Shown: positions 28,888 to 38,336 of the stretch, one piece after another
Layout of the letters: each line of letters begins with the position of its first letter
Numbering within the stretch: the stretch's first letter is position 1
Assembly: GCA_041490445.1 (NCBI GenBank)
Contig: JBGPTF010000007.1
Coordinates: 1 to 64,000, forward strand
Source: JBGPTF01 sp041490445
GTDB lineage: Bacteria; Acidobacteriota; Terriglobia; Acidiferrales; UBA7541
Length of the DNA stretch: 64,000 nt
Direction: 5' to 3'
Position numbers and translations under genes: made by a program
Notes under the pieces: model-generated
What the model was told of the DNA's origin: nothing
The model's database searches: none
Seen by the model: the letters and a program-made list of their open reading frames with translations, nothing else

Positions 28888-28970
28888 ACGCGCGGTTAAT
28901 CATCTTCGCCAGGCCCTGCGATTCTGGATGGTAGGCCCGAGTGATCCATACTCCATCGGAGGCGAAGAAA

Positions 28971-29564
28971 ATGAAACGCTGTTCTTGGGTTCTTCCCCTG
29001 TTGTTGGTCCTTGCGTGCGCATTCACTTTGCGCGCGCAGCAACCCCCGGAAAAACCGCCCGAAACACCGCCAGCGGCGCAGGCCGCACCCGCGACACCTG
29101 CACCGCCGGCCACGCCCGCTGCGACCGCCGCTCCGGCCGTTGCAGCGCCGACGGGCGAGAAAGTCATCGTCTACGTCTACCGCTCGAAGCGCTACGCGGG
29201 ATCCGCGCTCGAACCGTCGGTCTATGTGGATGACAAAGAAGTTGCGCGCATGGACAACGGCCGGTGCTTCGCCGTCAAGCTGACCCCGGGACCGCACAGC
29301 ATCCGTTCGAACGACAAGGCGTCAGGAATCGAAATGCCGTTCGAGGCGGGGCAGAAATATTTCGTGCGCGTGGATCTGATTACAGGCTTCTGGAAAGGGC
29401 ACGGCGGCATCACTCTCGTGGCGAACGGGCAGGCCGAGTACGAAATCAAGAAGACGAAACCGCTTGGCGCTGACAAGATCCACGACCACGAAATGGTGAG
29501 CGTCGAAGGCCTCCCTCCCGGTGGTGAAGAAAAGCCAGGGACGAAGCCCGAGGCCAAGCCTTAG
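28971..29564 (+). CDS. Secreted DUF2846-like protein
   Basis: A 197-aa exported protein. The start MKRCSWVLPLLLVLACAF has GGAGG eight bases upstream and leads a signal peptide cut near RAQ. A Pro/Ala-rich linker (about residues 24-60) precedes a DUF2846-like domain with VIVYVYRSKRYAGSALEPSVYVDDKEV, TPGPHSIRS and VRVDLITGFWKGHGG. The domain is typical of surface or periplasmic proteins of unknown function. The C-terminal tail is charged and Pro-rich. It is the functional member of a 0.6-kb duplication. Confidence 0.75.
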   Translation: MKRCSWVLPLLLVLACAFTLRAQQPPEKPPETPPAAQAAPATPAPPATPAATAAPAVAAPTGEKVIVYVYRSKRYAGSALEPSVYVDDKEVARMDNGRCFAVKLTPGPHSIRSNDKASGIEMPFEAGQKYFVRVDLITGFWKGHGGITLVANGQAEYEIKKTKPLGADKIHDHEMVSVEGLPPGGEEKPGTKPEAKP

Positions 29565-29595
29565 TCGCTGTCGCGAGAATTCAGTCCGACAGCGC

Positions 29596-29645
29596 GGCCA
29601 TCCGAGCCGCTCGCGGCTTCGGCAGCCTGCTGTTCTCGGATGGCC
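29596..29645. repeat. 11-bp inverted repeat after the DUF2846 gene
   Basis: GGCCATCCGAG (29596-29606) pairs perfectly with CTCGGATGGCC (29635-29645). The 28-base interior holds a smaller hairpin GCCGC/GCGGC. No T-tract follows, so it may be a REP-like element or a Rho-type stop structure between convergent genes. Confidence 0.6.
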
Positions 29646-29711
29646 TGACTCTCTGGATTCGCAGGGAGTACTTTACGCTTCGGCTTTCGCAGTGGGGCAG
29701 TTAGGAGCGGC

Positions 29712-29981
29712 CTATTCGAGCTGCTTTTTCGCCCAGAAGTCGGCAGAGGTGAGGACTGGAACGATTTCAAATTCGACCAAGTCTTCCCAGCAGCCAATCC
29801 AAGTGTTCAACAAGTCCGGATGCAGCGTTTCCATGACCTGGAAGCAACGAGTGCCCGTCGAATCGACCCAGCTGGCGTGGTAGGAGACGCCCTCGGGCAA
29901 CATTCGACCTCTGAGCTTGAATCGGTTACCAATGGGTGCAGCATCGCCGTGTTTGAAGCGTTCAATGACCATAAAGAGCAT
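29712..29981 (-). CDS. Small DUF3303-like protein
   Basis: An 89-aa protein beginning MLFMVIERFKHGDAAPIG and containing GRMLPEGVSYHASWVDSTG, RCFQVMETLHPDLLNTWI and VEFEIVPVLTSADFWAKK. This pattern matches DUF3303, small ferredoxin-like-fold proteins of unknown function. The frame is open 65 codons further upstream, but those codons show no family similarity and overlap the promoter of the divergent gene. Its ribosome site is weak (GGATC). Confidence 0.75.
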   Translation of the reverse strand: MLFMVIERFKHGDAAPIGNRFKLRGRMLPEGVSYHASWVDSTGTRCFQVMETLHPDLLNTWIGCWEDLVEFEIVPVLTSADFWAKKQLE

Positions 29982-30066
29982 GATCCGAAGTGTACGCCAC
30001 CTTGGGCACACTTCAAACAGACCCACTACGGGGTTTTCAACATGATGCGTGCGGCGGCCATGCTTC

Positions 30067-30095
30067 TTGACACGTGCAAAGAGACAGTGTCTAAT
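30067..30095 (+). promoter_or_regulatory. Promoter of the 731-aa secreted protein gene
   Basis: TTGACA (30067-30072), 17-bp spacer, TCTAAT (30090-30095). The expected start near 30102 gives a 73-nt leader. Confidence 0.7.
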
Positions 30096-30174
30096 TCTGC
30101 GCTGATGTTTTCGTCCCCCGCGCAATGCCCCCATCCGGATTGGAACAGTTCGTTCAAGGTGAGGTAAACCGTCC

Positions 30175-32370
30175 ATGACATCGTTTCGCAGCCGCTTGTT
30201 CGTTTTGTTGCTTGGAGGGATTGCACTCTTCTCGCTGGGCTTTCTGAGCGATGCCGCCTACACGCAGAAGGAGTTGCGCCAGCCGGAAATCGTGCGCGAG
30301 AGCTGGCACGACGTTTCGCCCCCCCTGCGCGACATCAAGCCGCTGCGCCGCCATTCCGGACCGCCCGAGGAGCACGAGATTCGTCTGCTCCACCCGCCGC
30401 GCGGAATCACTCAACCGGCCGATCCCGTCCGGCAGACTTCGGCCCTGGCCAGTGTGGCAACCACCAATGGCGCCAACTTTGACGGTGTCGCCGCGAACGG
30501 CTCGGCGCCGCCCGATACGAGCGGGGCGGCGGGCGCAACGCAGTACGTCGAATGGGTGAACACCGAATTCGCGGTCTACGACAAAGCCACTCACAATCTG
30601 GTCCTCGGCCCGGTGGCCGGCAACACATTGTGGTCCGGGTTCGGCGGGTCTTGCGAGACGAACAACGATGGCGACATCATCGCGATCTACGACAAGCTGA
30701 ACAGCCGCTGGGTGATGTCGCAATTGAGCGTGAGCGGCGGGCCGCCCTTCTACCAGTGCGTGGCTGTCTCGCAGACGTCCGACGCCACCGGGAAATTCAA
30801 CCGGTATCAATTTCAGCAGCCCGGATTCAACGACTATCCCAAGCTGGGCGTCTGGCCGGACGCGTACTACGCCACGTACAACATGTTCGACAACGCAGGA
30901 TTGTTTTTCCAGGGAGCCCGGCTGTGCGCGATGGATAGCGCCGCAATGCGCGCGGGCAACACGGCGACGCAACAGTGTTTCCAGCTCAGCACGAGTTTCG
31001 GCGGAGTGCTCCCCTCCGATCTGGACGGCGCGACGCCTCCGCCCGCGGGCGAGCCCGCGTTCTTTCTCAACTTCAATTCGAGCACGCTGAACTCGCTCAA
31101 CCTCTGGAAATTCCACGTGGATTTCGCCAACTCGGGCAACACGACGCTAACGGGTCCGACCGCTCTCTCCGTCGCGTCGTTTGCAGAAGCCTGCGGGGGC
31201 GGCACGTGCATCGCGCAATCCGGCACCACCCAGAAGCTCGACACGCTGGCGGATCGCCTGATGTATCGCCTCGCCTACCGCAACTTCGGGGATCACGAAT
31301 CGCTCGTCGTCAACCACTCGGTGACGGCCGGCACGGTGGCGGGCATCCGCTGGTACGAGATCCAGAATCCGGGGACCAATCCTGCAATTTTTCAGCAAGG
31401 CACGTTCGCGCCGGACTCGAATCACCGCTGGATGGGCAGCATCGCGATGGACAAGTCCGGGGACATTGCCGTCGGCTATAGCGTATCGAGCAGCACGCTG
31501 CATCCGGCGATCCGCTATACCGGCCGCGTCCCTTCCGATCCGCTCGGCATGATGGAATCGGAAACGAGCATCATCGAAGGTCCCGGCTCGCAAACGGGCG
31601 GACTCAGCCGCTGGGGCGATTACAGCAGCATGAGCGTCGATCCGTCGGACGACTGCACCTTCTGGTACGCCACCGAATACCAGCCGGCGAATGGTTCGTT
31701 CAATTGGCACACGCGCATCGCCTCATTCAAGTTCAGCGGCTGCGGCGGGCCGCCGACGCCTGATTTTTCCGTATCCGCATCGCCGTCTTCGCAAACCGTC
31801 GTGCAGGGCAGCGGCACCAGCTACAGCGTGAGCGTGGCGGCGCTGAATGGCTTCAGCGGCACGGTGACTCTCAACGCCAGCGGATTGCCCGCGGGCGCGG
31901 GCGCAAGCTTCAGTCCGAGCAATTCCGTGAATACTTCCGGCAGTGTCACGATGAATGTGACAACCTCCACCACCACAACGCCCGGAACCTATACGATCAC
32001 GGTTCAAGGAACATCGGGCAGCACGAGCCATTCGGCTACTGTGCAACTCGTGATCAATTCCTTGAACCCGCCCAATTTCTCGATTTCCGCTTCGCCCAGT
32101 TCGCAGACCGTGACGCGCCCGAACTCGACTTCCTATACGGTGACGGTCACGGCGGTGAATGGCTTCAGCGGCAGTGTCAGCTTCAGCGTCAGCGGGTTGC
32201 CGTCGCGCTCCACGGCGTCGTTCAACCCAACGTCGGTGACAGGCTCGGGCACGTCCACGCTGACCATTTCGACGCGCTCGAGGACGACGACGGGGACGCG
32301 CACGCTGACGATCACCGGCACCAGCGGGAGCCTGACGCACTCGACAACCGTTTCGCTGACCGTAAAGTAA
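30175..32370 (+). CDS. Large secreted protein with two C-terminal Ig-like repeats
   Basis: A 731-aa exported protein. The N-terminus MTSFRSRLFVLLLGGIALFSLGF is a signal peptide. Residues 90-520 form a domain I cannot name (YVEWVNTEFAVYDKATHNLVLGPV, RWVMSQLSVSG, SLVVNHSVTAGTVAGIRWYEI), resembling secreted propeller-like proteins of Acidobacteriota. Two tandem Ig/BACON-like repeats of about 100 residues follow, starting near 529 (FSVSASPSSQTV) and 634 (FSISASPSSQTV), rich in Ser and Thr. GAGGT nine bases upstream supports the ATG. A surface or secreted adhesive or binding role is likely. Confidence 0.75.
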   Translation: MTSFRSRLFVLLLGGIALFSLGFLSDAAYTQKELRQPEIVRESWHDVSPPLRDIKPLRRHSGPPEEHEIRLLHPPRGITQPADPVRQTSALASVATTNGANFDGVAANGSAPPDTSGAAGATQYVEWVNTEFAVYDKATHNLVLGPVAGNTLWSGFGGSCETNNDGDIIAIYDKLNSRWVMSQLSVSGGPPFYQCVAVSQTSDATGKFNRYQFQQPGFNDYPKLGVWPDAYYATYNMFDNAGLFFQGARLCAMDSAAMRAGNTATQQCFQLSTSFGGVLPSDLDGATPPPAGEPAFFLNFNSSTLNSLNLWKFHVDFANSGNTTLTGPTALSVASFAEACGGGTCIAQSGTTQKLDTLADRLMYRLAYRNFGDHESLVVNHSVTAGTVAGIRWYEIQNPGTNPAIFQQGTFAPDSNHRWMGSIAMDKSGDIAVGYSVSSSTLHPAIRYTGRVPSDPLGMMESETSIIEGPGSQTGGLSRWGDYSSMSVDPSDDCTFWYATEYQPANGSFNWHTRIASFKFSGCGGPPTPDFSVSASPSSQTVVQGSGTSYSVSVAALNGFSGTVTLNASGLPAGAGASFSPSNSVNTSGSVTMNVTTSTTTTPGTYTITVQGTSGSTSHSATVQLVINSLNPPNFSISASPSSQTVTRPNSTSYTVTVTAVNGFSGSVSFSVSGLPSRSTASFNPTSVTGSGTSTLTISTRSRTTTGTRTLTITGTSGSLTHSTTVSLTVK

Positions 32371-32516
32371 GCCGAAACCAGAAAGGGCTCGCGAAAGTAC
32401 GGCACATCTCGCCGGGCTTTCGCGAGCTTCTGTCACCAGCGTCGAATCACAAACGAATTCCTGCCGATGGTTTCCCGGTATGCTAAGGCTTGCGAAGTTG
32501 CGAGGGAGGAATCGAG

Positions 32517-33380
32517 TTGAAAGCGACGGTACTTTTCATTGCCCTGGTGATCTTCCTGGCCTGTGAATCAGCGAGCCAGAGCTGGACGCTCACCAAGGAT
32601 ACGCCCGCGGCGGTGCCGGTCACTTCGGAACCGCACCACCATCTCACGATCCAGAATGAATATGTGAACGTTTTGCGGGTCGAAGTGGCCCCGCACGAAT
32701 CCACGCTGCTGCACCAGCACGATCACGACTACGTGTACGTCACGCTCGGGGACGCGGACGTCACGAGCGCCACGCCGGGCAAGCCGGAGGTGCACCTCCA
32801 GTTGGCGGATGGAGCCGTGAGGTATTCCCGCGGGGGTTTTGCGCACGTAGCGCGGAACAACGGCGACGCTCCCTTTCGCAACGACACGATCGAGCTGCTT
32901 CATCCCCAGGGCGAGCTGCGCAACCTGTGCGTGCAAGTGGTCGCGGACCAGCCAGCGGCTTGTCCTCCTCCGCCAGTGCAGGCTGCGGACGTGACGCCAA
33001 TCGTCTGGCCCGAATTCGAAACGGACGAGACGCGCGTCGTGCTCACTCACCTCCTGCCGCACCAGCAGATGACCCTCCGTGATCCGGAGCACGAACTCCT
33101 CCTGGTCGCGGTGGATGAAGTTGTGCTGGCCCCCGCGGCAGGAAAGGGATTGGAGCGGCTGCTTCGCCCGGGTGATCCGGTGTGGCTCGGGCGGGCGTTG
33201 GTGGCGCGCCTGCTGAAAAACAACAGCGACAAGGAAGCGCGATACGTCACTCTGGAGATGAAGCCTCATGACTCCGGCCAGGCAGCGCCAGGGGCCGCAG
33301 CCGGACCGATCGCAGGCCCACCCCTTCAGCAGCACCATCCTGCCCCAGCCGGCAATGAAAAGGCGGCGTCTTCCGAATAA
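32517..33380 (+). CDS. Secreted two-domain cupin-like protein
   Basis: A 287-aa protein. I place the start at TTG 32517, six bases after GGAGGA, giving MKATVLFIALVIFLACESASQ as signal peptide. The first cupin half has VNVLRVEVAPHESTLLHQHDHDYVYVTLGD with a His cluster typical of metal binding, and the second is around TRVVLTHLLPHQQMTLRDPEHELLLVAVD. The C-terminus is Ala/Pro/Gln-rich. Function unknown. The gene is single; a TATGCT hexamer about 40 bp upstream may be its -10, but no -35 was clear. Confidence 0.7.
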   Translation: MKATVLFIALVIFLACESASQSWTLTKDTPAAVPVTSEPHHHLTIQNEYVNVLRVEVAPHESTLLHQHDHDYVYVTLGDADVTSATPGKPEVHLQLADGAVRYSRGGFAHVARNNGDAPFRNDTIELLHPQGELRNLCVQVVADQPAACPPPPVQAADVTPIVWPEFETDETRVVLTHLLPHQQMTLRDPEHELLLVAVDEVVLAPAAGKGLERLLRPGDPVWLGRALVARLLKNNSDKEARYVTLEMKPHDSGQAAPGAAAGPIAGPPLQQHHPAPAGNEKAASSE

Positions 33381-33535
33381 CTAAAGTTGCAGTCGCCCCT
33401 GAGAGTCAGGCCGCATTTCGCCGAATTTTGATTTCTTACGTCGCGAAAGAAGATTGCCGATCAGGCCGACCGCAGCGGGGACGCGGCCGCGGGGCAAGCG
33501 GCGAGCCGCCTGCCCCGGAACCGGCGAGCAAATGA

Positions 33536-34081
33536 CTAATCGGAGGAGGAAGCAGAGGTCCGAGCGGCGGTGCGCGTAAACGCTGGCTTCTCGAGATCAG
33601 TCTCCGTGCCATCGTGGGCGCGGTCAATCTCGATCGAGCCTTTGAAGTAGGCGCCGTCCTCGATCATGATCCGCGCAGTGGTCAGGTCACCCACCACCGA
33701 GCCGTCCTTCTTGATTTCAATGCGGTCCCGCGCGCGAAGATTGCCTTTCACGTTGCCATAGACCACAACTTCGCGGGCGATCACGTCGGCAGTCACCTTG
33801 GCGCTTGCACCTACGGTCAGCTTGCGGTCCTCGAGCTGGATCAGCCCTTCAAGGGTGCCGTCCACGTGCAGGTCTTCATTGCCCGTGATTTCGCCCTTGA
33901 CGTGCAAGCTGGCCCCCAGCCGCGCCGACGTGCGGTCGGACGAGGTGGAAGGAAAGTTCGACTCGATCGGATTCATGGTTTTTGCCTCCACACGCGGCGG
34001 GACGCTGCTCGCCGGTCTTGGTTCGGGATGAACCGGATACGACGCCTTAGGCGACGGCTCCGACTTTTTCGTGCCCCACAT
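33536..34081 (-). CDS. Bactofilin (polymer-forming cytoskeletal protein)
   Basis: A 181-aa protein with the bactofilin beta-helix core (about residues 50-150): LGASLHVKGEITGNEDLHVDGTLEGLIQ, KVTADVIAREVVVYGNVKGNLRA and IEIKKDGSVVGDLTTARIMIEDGAYFKG. Disordered Pro/Ser- and Ser/Thr-rich tails flank it, as usual. Bactofilins polymerise without nucleotide and help cell shape or polar organisation. AAGGAGG four bases before the ATG at 34081 sets the start. Confidence 0.9.
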   Translation of the reverse strand: MWGTKKSEPSPKASYPVHPEPRPASSVPPRVEAKTMNPIESNFPSTSSDRTSARLGASLHVKGEITGNEDLHVDGTLEGLIQLEDRKLTVGASAKVTADVIAREVVVYGNVKGNLRARDRIEIKKDGSVVGDLTTARIMIEDGAYFKGSIEIDRAHDGTETDLEKPAFTRTAARTSASSSD

Positions 34082-34526
34082 GGCCCCTCCTTGAGTCAGA
34101 GAGCCTGTTCCATACTGCTGAATCTTAGGACTGGGGGAGGTCAACTCTAGACCCTGCTGCGTGATCGAGGCAAGTGCAAAATTTTGCGCATTGTGCCAAA
34201 CAGATACGGAGATTCGAGACGGCGATGTGGAGCGTTCCGAGGGCGTACTAGGACGATCCGCGCCATTCTACGAGCGGGTGCGCCGGAGCGAAGGATGCCA
34301 CCGGTTACGCATGGAGAGGTTCTTCGGGCCTCCCCTGCCAAATCCGGACGGCCCCAGGGTCAAGGAGCCAAAGCGTCCATGCCGAGAGCCTCTCCACCGA
34401 AGCCTCGCGCTCCACAGGGAGAGCCAAGAAACGCGGCACTTGCTTGCGGGAGCATCGCGGGAACCAGCCAAGCCAGTGCAATGGCCAGCGTGGCTTGCTT
34501 GCAAGTCACAGAGAGCGCCTCGAGGA
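34082..34526. other. Intergenic region between lexA and bactofilin
   Basis: 445 bp between two minus-strand genes with no supportable gene on either strand. Open frames here lack ribosome sites and similarity. No clear terminator or promoter was found; a TTGACC near 34138 lacks a -10 at normal spacing. Confidence 0.4.
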
Positions 34527-35150
34527 TTAGTACTTGCGAAGGACACCCACAACGCGGCCCTGAATCTTCACATCGGTGGCGGGAACGACGATGGGCTGCA
34601 TCTGCGAATTCGCGGGCTGCAGGCGGATCTTTCCGCCGGACTCGCGGTAGAAGCGCTTGAGGGTCGCATCCTCGCCGCCCACCAGTGCCACCACGATTTC
34701 GCCGGGATTGGCGACCTGGGTCTGCTCGACAACGATGAAATCGCCGTCGAGGATGTGGTCGTCGCGCATGGAATCTCCCTTCACCTGTAAGACGAAGGTG
34801 TTCTGCCCGCGCGCGAAATCGCCCAGCGAGATAGTTTCCTTGTCTTCGACGGCTTCAAGCGGTTGGCCCGCAGCGATTCGCCCGGCCAGCGGCAGCTCGA
34901 TGACGTGGCGCTCAAGGACCTGCTCCTTCACCGGCTTCGGAAGTTGCATGACTTCAATCGAGCGGCTCTGGTTGTATCCGCGGCGGATGTAGCCCTTGCG
35001 CTCGAGCGTGGAGAGATGCTTGTGGACCGTCGCGAGCGACGTCAGCTTCAGCGACTTGGCCAGCTCTTCGAAGCTCGGCGAGTAGCCATGCTTGTTGATG
35101 AAGGTGACTAGGTTGTCGAGCACTTCTTTTTGCCGCTTCGTCAGGGACAT
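34527..35150 (-). CDS. lexA: LexA repressor
   Basis: The SOS repressor. The 207-aa protein has an N-terminal winged helix (about residues 1-65: LTKRQKEVLDNLVTFI, GYSPSFEELAKSL, VHKHLSTLERKGYI), an Ala89-Gly90 autocleavage site (ELPLAGRIAAGQP) and the Ser127/Lys165 catalytic pair (KGDSMRDDHI; DATLKRFY). The frame is open 15 codons upstream, but GGAGG six bases before the ATG at 35150 fixes the start. A possible promoter is TTGCTT (35203-35208), 18 bp, TAGACT (35179-35184). GTTCGAAC overlaps the leader but no established SOS box could be confirmed. Confidence 0.95.
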   Translation of the reverse strand: MSLTKRQKEVLDNLVTFINKHGYSPSFEELAKSLKLTSLATVHKHLSTLERKGYIRRGYNQSRSIEVMQLPKPVKEQVLERHVIELPLAGRIAAGQPLEAVEDKETISLGDFARGQNTFVLQVKGDSMRDDHILDGDFIVVEQTQVANPGEIVVALVGGEDATLKRFYRESGGKIRLQPANSQMQPIVVPATDVKIQGRVVGVLRKY

Positions 35151-35324
35151 GCTGCGCCTCCACAGTTCGAACGGCCCCAGTCTAGGCGAAGACAAGGCGA
35201 AAAAGCAAGGGGTAAGATTTCAGGTCGAGCATCACTCAGATTCCGAGTGCCGCCACCTGCAGAAGGCGGCGTTGAACGGCGAAGGAGTTCGGGCGGATAA
35301 TCGCGTGACCTTCCACCGAACGTC

Positions 35325-36162
35325 GTGATCCATGTTCGCACTTACGGGGCTCGCATTTACGGAACATCGGGGCCGCAGGTCGTCCTGATTCATGGAGGGC
35401 CCGGGGCGCCGAGGCATACGGCGCCGGTCGCGCGCGGGCTTGCCAACTCGTTCGTGCTCCGCGAGCCTTTCCAGCGCGGCAGCGGCGCCGAACCGCTCAC
35501 GGTGACGCGCCACGTCGCCGACTTGCATGAACTGATCCAGACGCTGTGCGGGGACGCCCGCCCTGCCCTCGTCGGCTCGGTCCTGGGGCGCGATGCTCGC
35601 GCTCGCGTATGCCACGGCTCATCCGCGCTCCGCCGGGCCGATTGTACTGATCGGCTGCGGCACCTTTGACGTCGTCGCGCGCGCTCGTTTGCAGGCAACC
35701 CGTGAGGAACGAATGGACGACGCCCTGCGGCAACAATTGGCGCGCCTTGCCGAGGAGATCGCCGATCCCGACAAGCGGATGCAGGCCTGCGCTGATCTGT
35801 TGATGCCTCTCGATTCCTACGATCTCATCTCGAGAGACCAGGAACTCGAAGCCTGCGATGCCCGCGCGTACGAAGAAACCTGGGGCGACATGCTGCGTTT
35901 GCAGGCGCAGGGCGTTTATCCGGAAGCGTTTTCCGCCATCACATCGCCGGTGGTGATGCTGCATGGCGGCGCCGACCCGCATCCGGGCCGCATGATCCTG
36001 GCGTCTCTCGAGCCTTTTGTTCCGCAGATCGAGTATCCCGAATGGGAGCGCTGCGGCCATTACCCCTGGCTCGAAAGAGCTGTCCGCGATGATTTCTTCT
36101 CACTGCTCCGCGGCTGGCTCGGCAAACATCTGGGTGCAGCCGTCGCCAGTCCCGATGAATGA
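35325..36162 (+). pseudogene. Alpha/beta hydrolase, frameshifted at the nucleophile elbow
   Basis: The first part (35325-35580) has VVLIHGGPGAPRHTAPVARGLA, the oxyanion loop of proline-iminopeptidase-like hydrolases. The second (from 35593) continues MLALAYATAHPRSAGPIVLIGCG and ends with the catalytic-His segment ERCGHYPWLE. One extra G at 35579-35580 breaks the frame just where VGSSWGAML would be read, so the catalytic Ser motif (G-x-S-x-G) is split. Removing one base restores a protein of about 278 residues. It may be a true pseudogene or an assembly error; the rest looks intact. Confidence 0.75.
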
Positions 36163-36450
36163 TTATGGCAGTGTGAATACAATTGCAGAATCAAATCGGC
36201 AAGCCCAGCGCCCTCTTCCGCCCGGAAGTCGCCAGATAGCCACCGGCGAAAGGGCGAGTTTCTGTTACGCCTCCGCGTTCGCGATGTGATATCTTAATCA
36301 TTCGGGGAGTGGCGAGAGACGCTCCTTGATTCGACGGGCGTTACGCCAGTTACCTCCACCTCGTTGGTTGCCTCTCCGCCGACCAGCCGGGCGCCACAGG
36401 GACGGGCCGCATTCGTCGAAAGCTCGAAAAACACATACTCCGGGTGACTT

Positions 36451-38316
36451 ATGGCAACCGTTACTGGACTTAAAGCAGAAGATTCAAGCCATCGTAAACG
36501 CGAGGTCATCGACAAAGCGGTTATCCGGTTCTGCGGCGATTCCGGCGACGGCATGCAGATTACGGGGAGCCAGTTCACCAACACCGTCGCGCTCTACGGC
36601 AACGACCTGGCGACGTTTCCCGATTATCCCGCCGAAATTCGCGCCCCAGCGGGCACGCTTCCCGGCGTGAGCGGCTACCAGATTCAGTTCTCGTCCGGCG
36701 ACGTGTACACGCCCGGCGACGCCGTGGACGCGCTGGTTGCGATGAACCCGGCGGCGCTGAAAATGAATCTTGGCGACCTGAAGCGCAACGGGATTCTGAT
36801 CGTCAACAGCGACAACTTTGAGGAAACTGACCTCCGCAAGGCGCAGATGGAGACGAATCCCCTCGAAGATCATTCTCTCGATGGATACCGCGTCTTCGCC
36901 CTTGAACTCTCGAAGCTCACCCGGCTTGCTCTGCAGGACCTCGGCCTCGATGCCAAGGTCATGGACCGCTGCAAGAATTTCTTCGCGCTCGGCATGTGCT
37001 ACTGGCTTTACAACCGCGCGATGGATGCGACCTATCGCTGGCTCGACGACAAATTCAAGGCGAAGCCGCTGCTCGCCGAAGCCAACAAGCTGGCGATGAA
37101 AGCCGGCTACTCCTATTGCGAAGCGACCGAAGCGTTTCAAATCTCCTACGAGATTCCTCCGGCGCATCTCTCTCCGGGGACGTATCGCAACTTGAGCGGC
37201 AACCAGGCCCTCGCCTTGGGGTTCGTCGTGGCGGCGCAGAAGGCCGGCCTTCGCCTGTTCCAGGGCTCGTATCCGATTACGCCCGCCTCGGACATTCTTC
37301 ACGAGCTTTCCGGCTACAAGAATTACGACGTGACGACGTTTCAGGCCGAGGACGAAATCGCCGCCGTCACTTCGGCGATCGGCGCGGCCTATGCCGGCGC
37401 TCTCGCCATCACCACGACTTCCGGCCCGGGAATGGCTTTGAAGACGGAGGCCATTGGCCTAGCGATCGCCGTCGAGCTGCCGCTCGTGATTTGCGACGTG
37501 CAACGGGGAGGACCTTCCACCGGCCTGCCCACGAAGACCGAACAAGCTGATCTGCTGCAAGCGCTCTTCGGACGAAATTCGGAAGCGCCGGTTCCGGTGC
37601 TGGCGGCAACGACCGCAGGCGATTGCTTCTGGGTGGCGATTGAAGCCGCGCGCATCGCCATCAAGTACATGGTCCCGGTGATCATCCTCTCCGACGGCTA
37701 CCTTGCGAACGGCGCGGAGCCGTGGCGCATCCCCGAACTCGGCGAAATTCCCGAAATCCCCGTGAAGTTCGCTTCCGATCCGGAAGGATTTCTGCCCTAC
37801 CGCCGCGACCCGCAGACGCTGGCGCGGCCGTGGGCGATCCCCGGCACGCCGGGGCTCGAACACCGCATCGGCGGGCTGGAGAAGCAGGACGTCACCGGCA
37901 ACATCAACTACGAGCCGCTGAACCACGAGCACATGGTGCGGCTGCGCGCGGCGAAGGTGGAGGCAGTCGCGCAGGATATTCCCGATGTTGTACCCGTGGG
38001 CGACGCCGAAGGCGACCTCCTGATCGTCGCCTGGGGCTCGACCTACGGCCCCATCACGGCAGCGGTGAAGGCTCAGCGCGCGCAGGGCCGGCGCATCGGC
38101 CACGTCCATCTTCGCCATCTGAATCCCCTGCCGCGGAACCTCGGCGAAGTATTGAAGCGCTATCGCCAGGTGCTGGCGCCGGAGATGAACATGGGGCAGC
38201 TTTCGCTCGTGCTCCGCGCGAAATATCTGGTGGACGTGCAGGGATTCAACAAGATTCAGGGCCGCCCGTTCAAGCAGGCGGAAATCGAAGCGAAGATCGA
38301 AGAACTGCTGAGCTAG
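36451..38316 (+). CDS. korA: 2-oxoacid:ferredoxin oxidoreductase, fused gamma-alpha subunit
   Basis: This enzyme interconverts 2-oxoglutarate (or another 2-oxoacid), CoA and succinyl-CoA plus CO2, using ferredoxin. The 621-aa chain carries the gamma domain first (AVIRFCGDSGDGMQITG, YPAEIRAPAGTLPGVSGYQ) and the pyrimidine-binding alpha domain after about residue 245 (FFQGSYPITPASDILHELS-like region, FQAEDEIAAVTSAIGAAYAG, TTSGPGMALKTE, VQRGGPSTGLPTKTEQADL). The ATG start MATVTGLKAEDSSHRK fits. It is 20 bp from korB, forming the standard KorAB pair. Confidence 0.92.
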   Translation: MATVTGLKAEDSSHRKREVIDKAVIRFCGDSGDGMQITGSQFTNTVALYGNDLATFPDYPAEIRAPAGTLPGVSGYQIQFSSGDVYTPGDAVDALVAMNPAALKMNLGDLKRNGILIVNSDNFEETDLRKAQMETNPLEDHSLDGYRVFALELSKLTRLALQDLGLDAKVMDRCKNFFALGMCYWLYNRAMDATYRWLDDKFKAKPLLAEANKLAMKAGYSYCEATEAFQISYEIPPAHLSPGTYRNLSGNQALALGFVVAAQKAGLRLFQGSYPITPASDILHELSGYKNYDVTTFQAEDEIAAVTSAIGAAYAGALAITTTSGPGMALKTEAIGLAIAVELPLVICDVQRGGPSTGLPTKTEQADLLQALFGRNSEAPVPVLAATTAGDCFWVAIEAARIAIKYMVPVIILSDGYLANGAEPWRIPELGEIPEIPVKFASDPEGFLPYRRDPQTLARPWAIPGTPGLEHRIGGLEKQDVTGNINYEPLNHEHMVRLRAAKVEAVAQDIPDVVPVGDAEGDLLIVAWGSTYGPITAAVKAQRAQGRRIGHVHLRHLNPLPRNLGEVLKRYRQVLAPEMNMGQLSLVLRAKYLVDVQGFNKIQGRPFKQAEIEAKIEELLS

Positions 38317-38336
38317 GGGACTACGGAGAAACGAAC

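Noticed and set aside
35151..35184. GTTCGAAC as an SOS box for lexA, with GTTCGC near recA
   Set aside because: It does not match the Gram-positive (GAAC-N4-GTTC) or enterobacterial pattern and the recA copy is not the same; a motif search over the SOS genes would be needed.
37722..38336. 615-bp N-terminal extension of korB
   Set aside because: It overlaps korA in another frame; a ribosome site and the conserved start at 38337 define korB.
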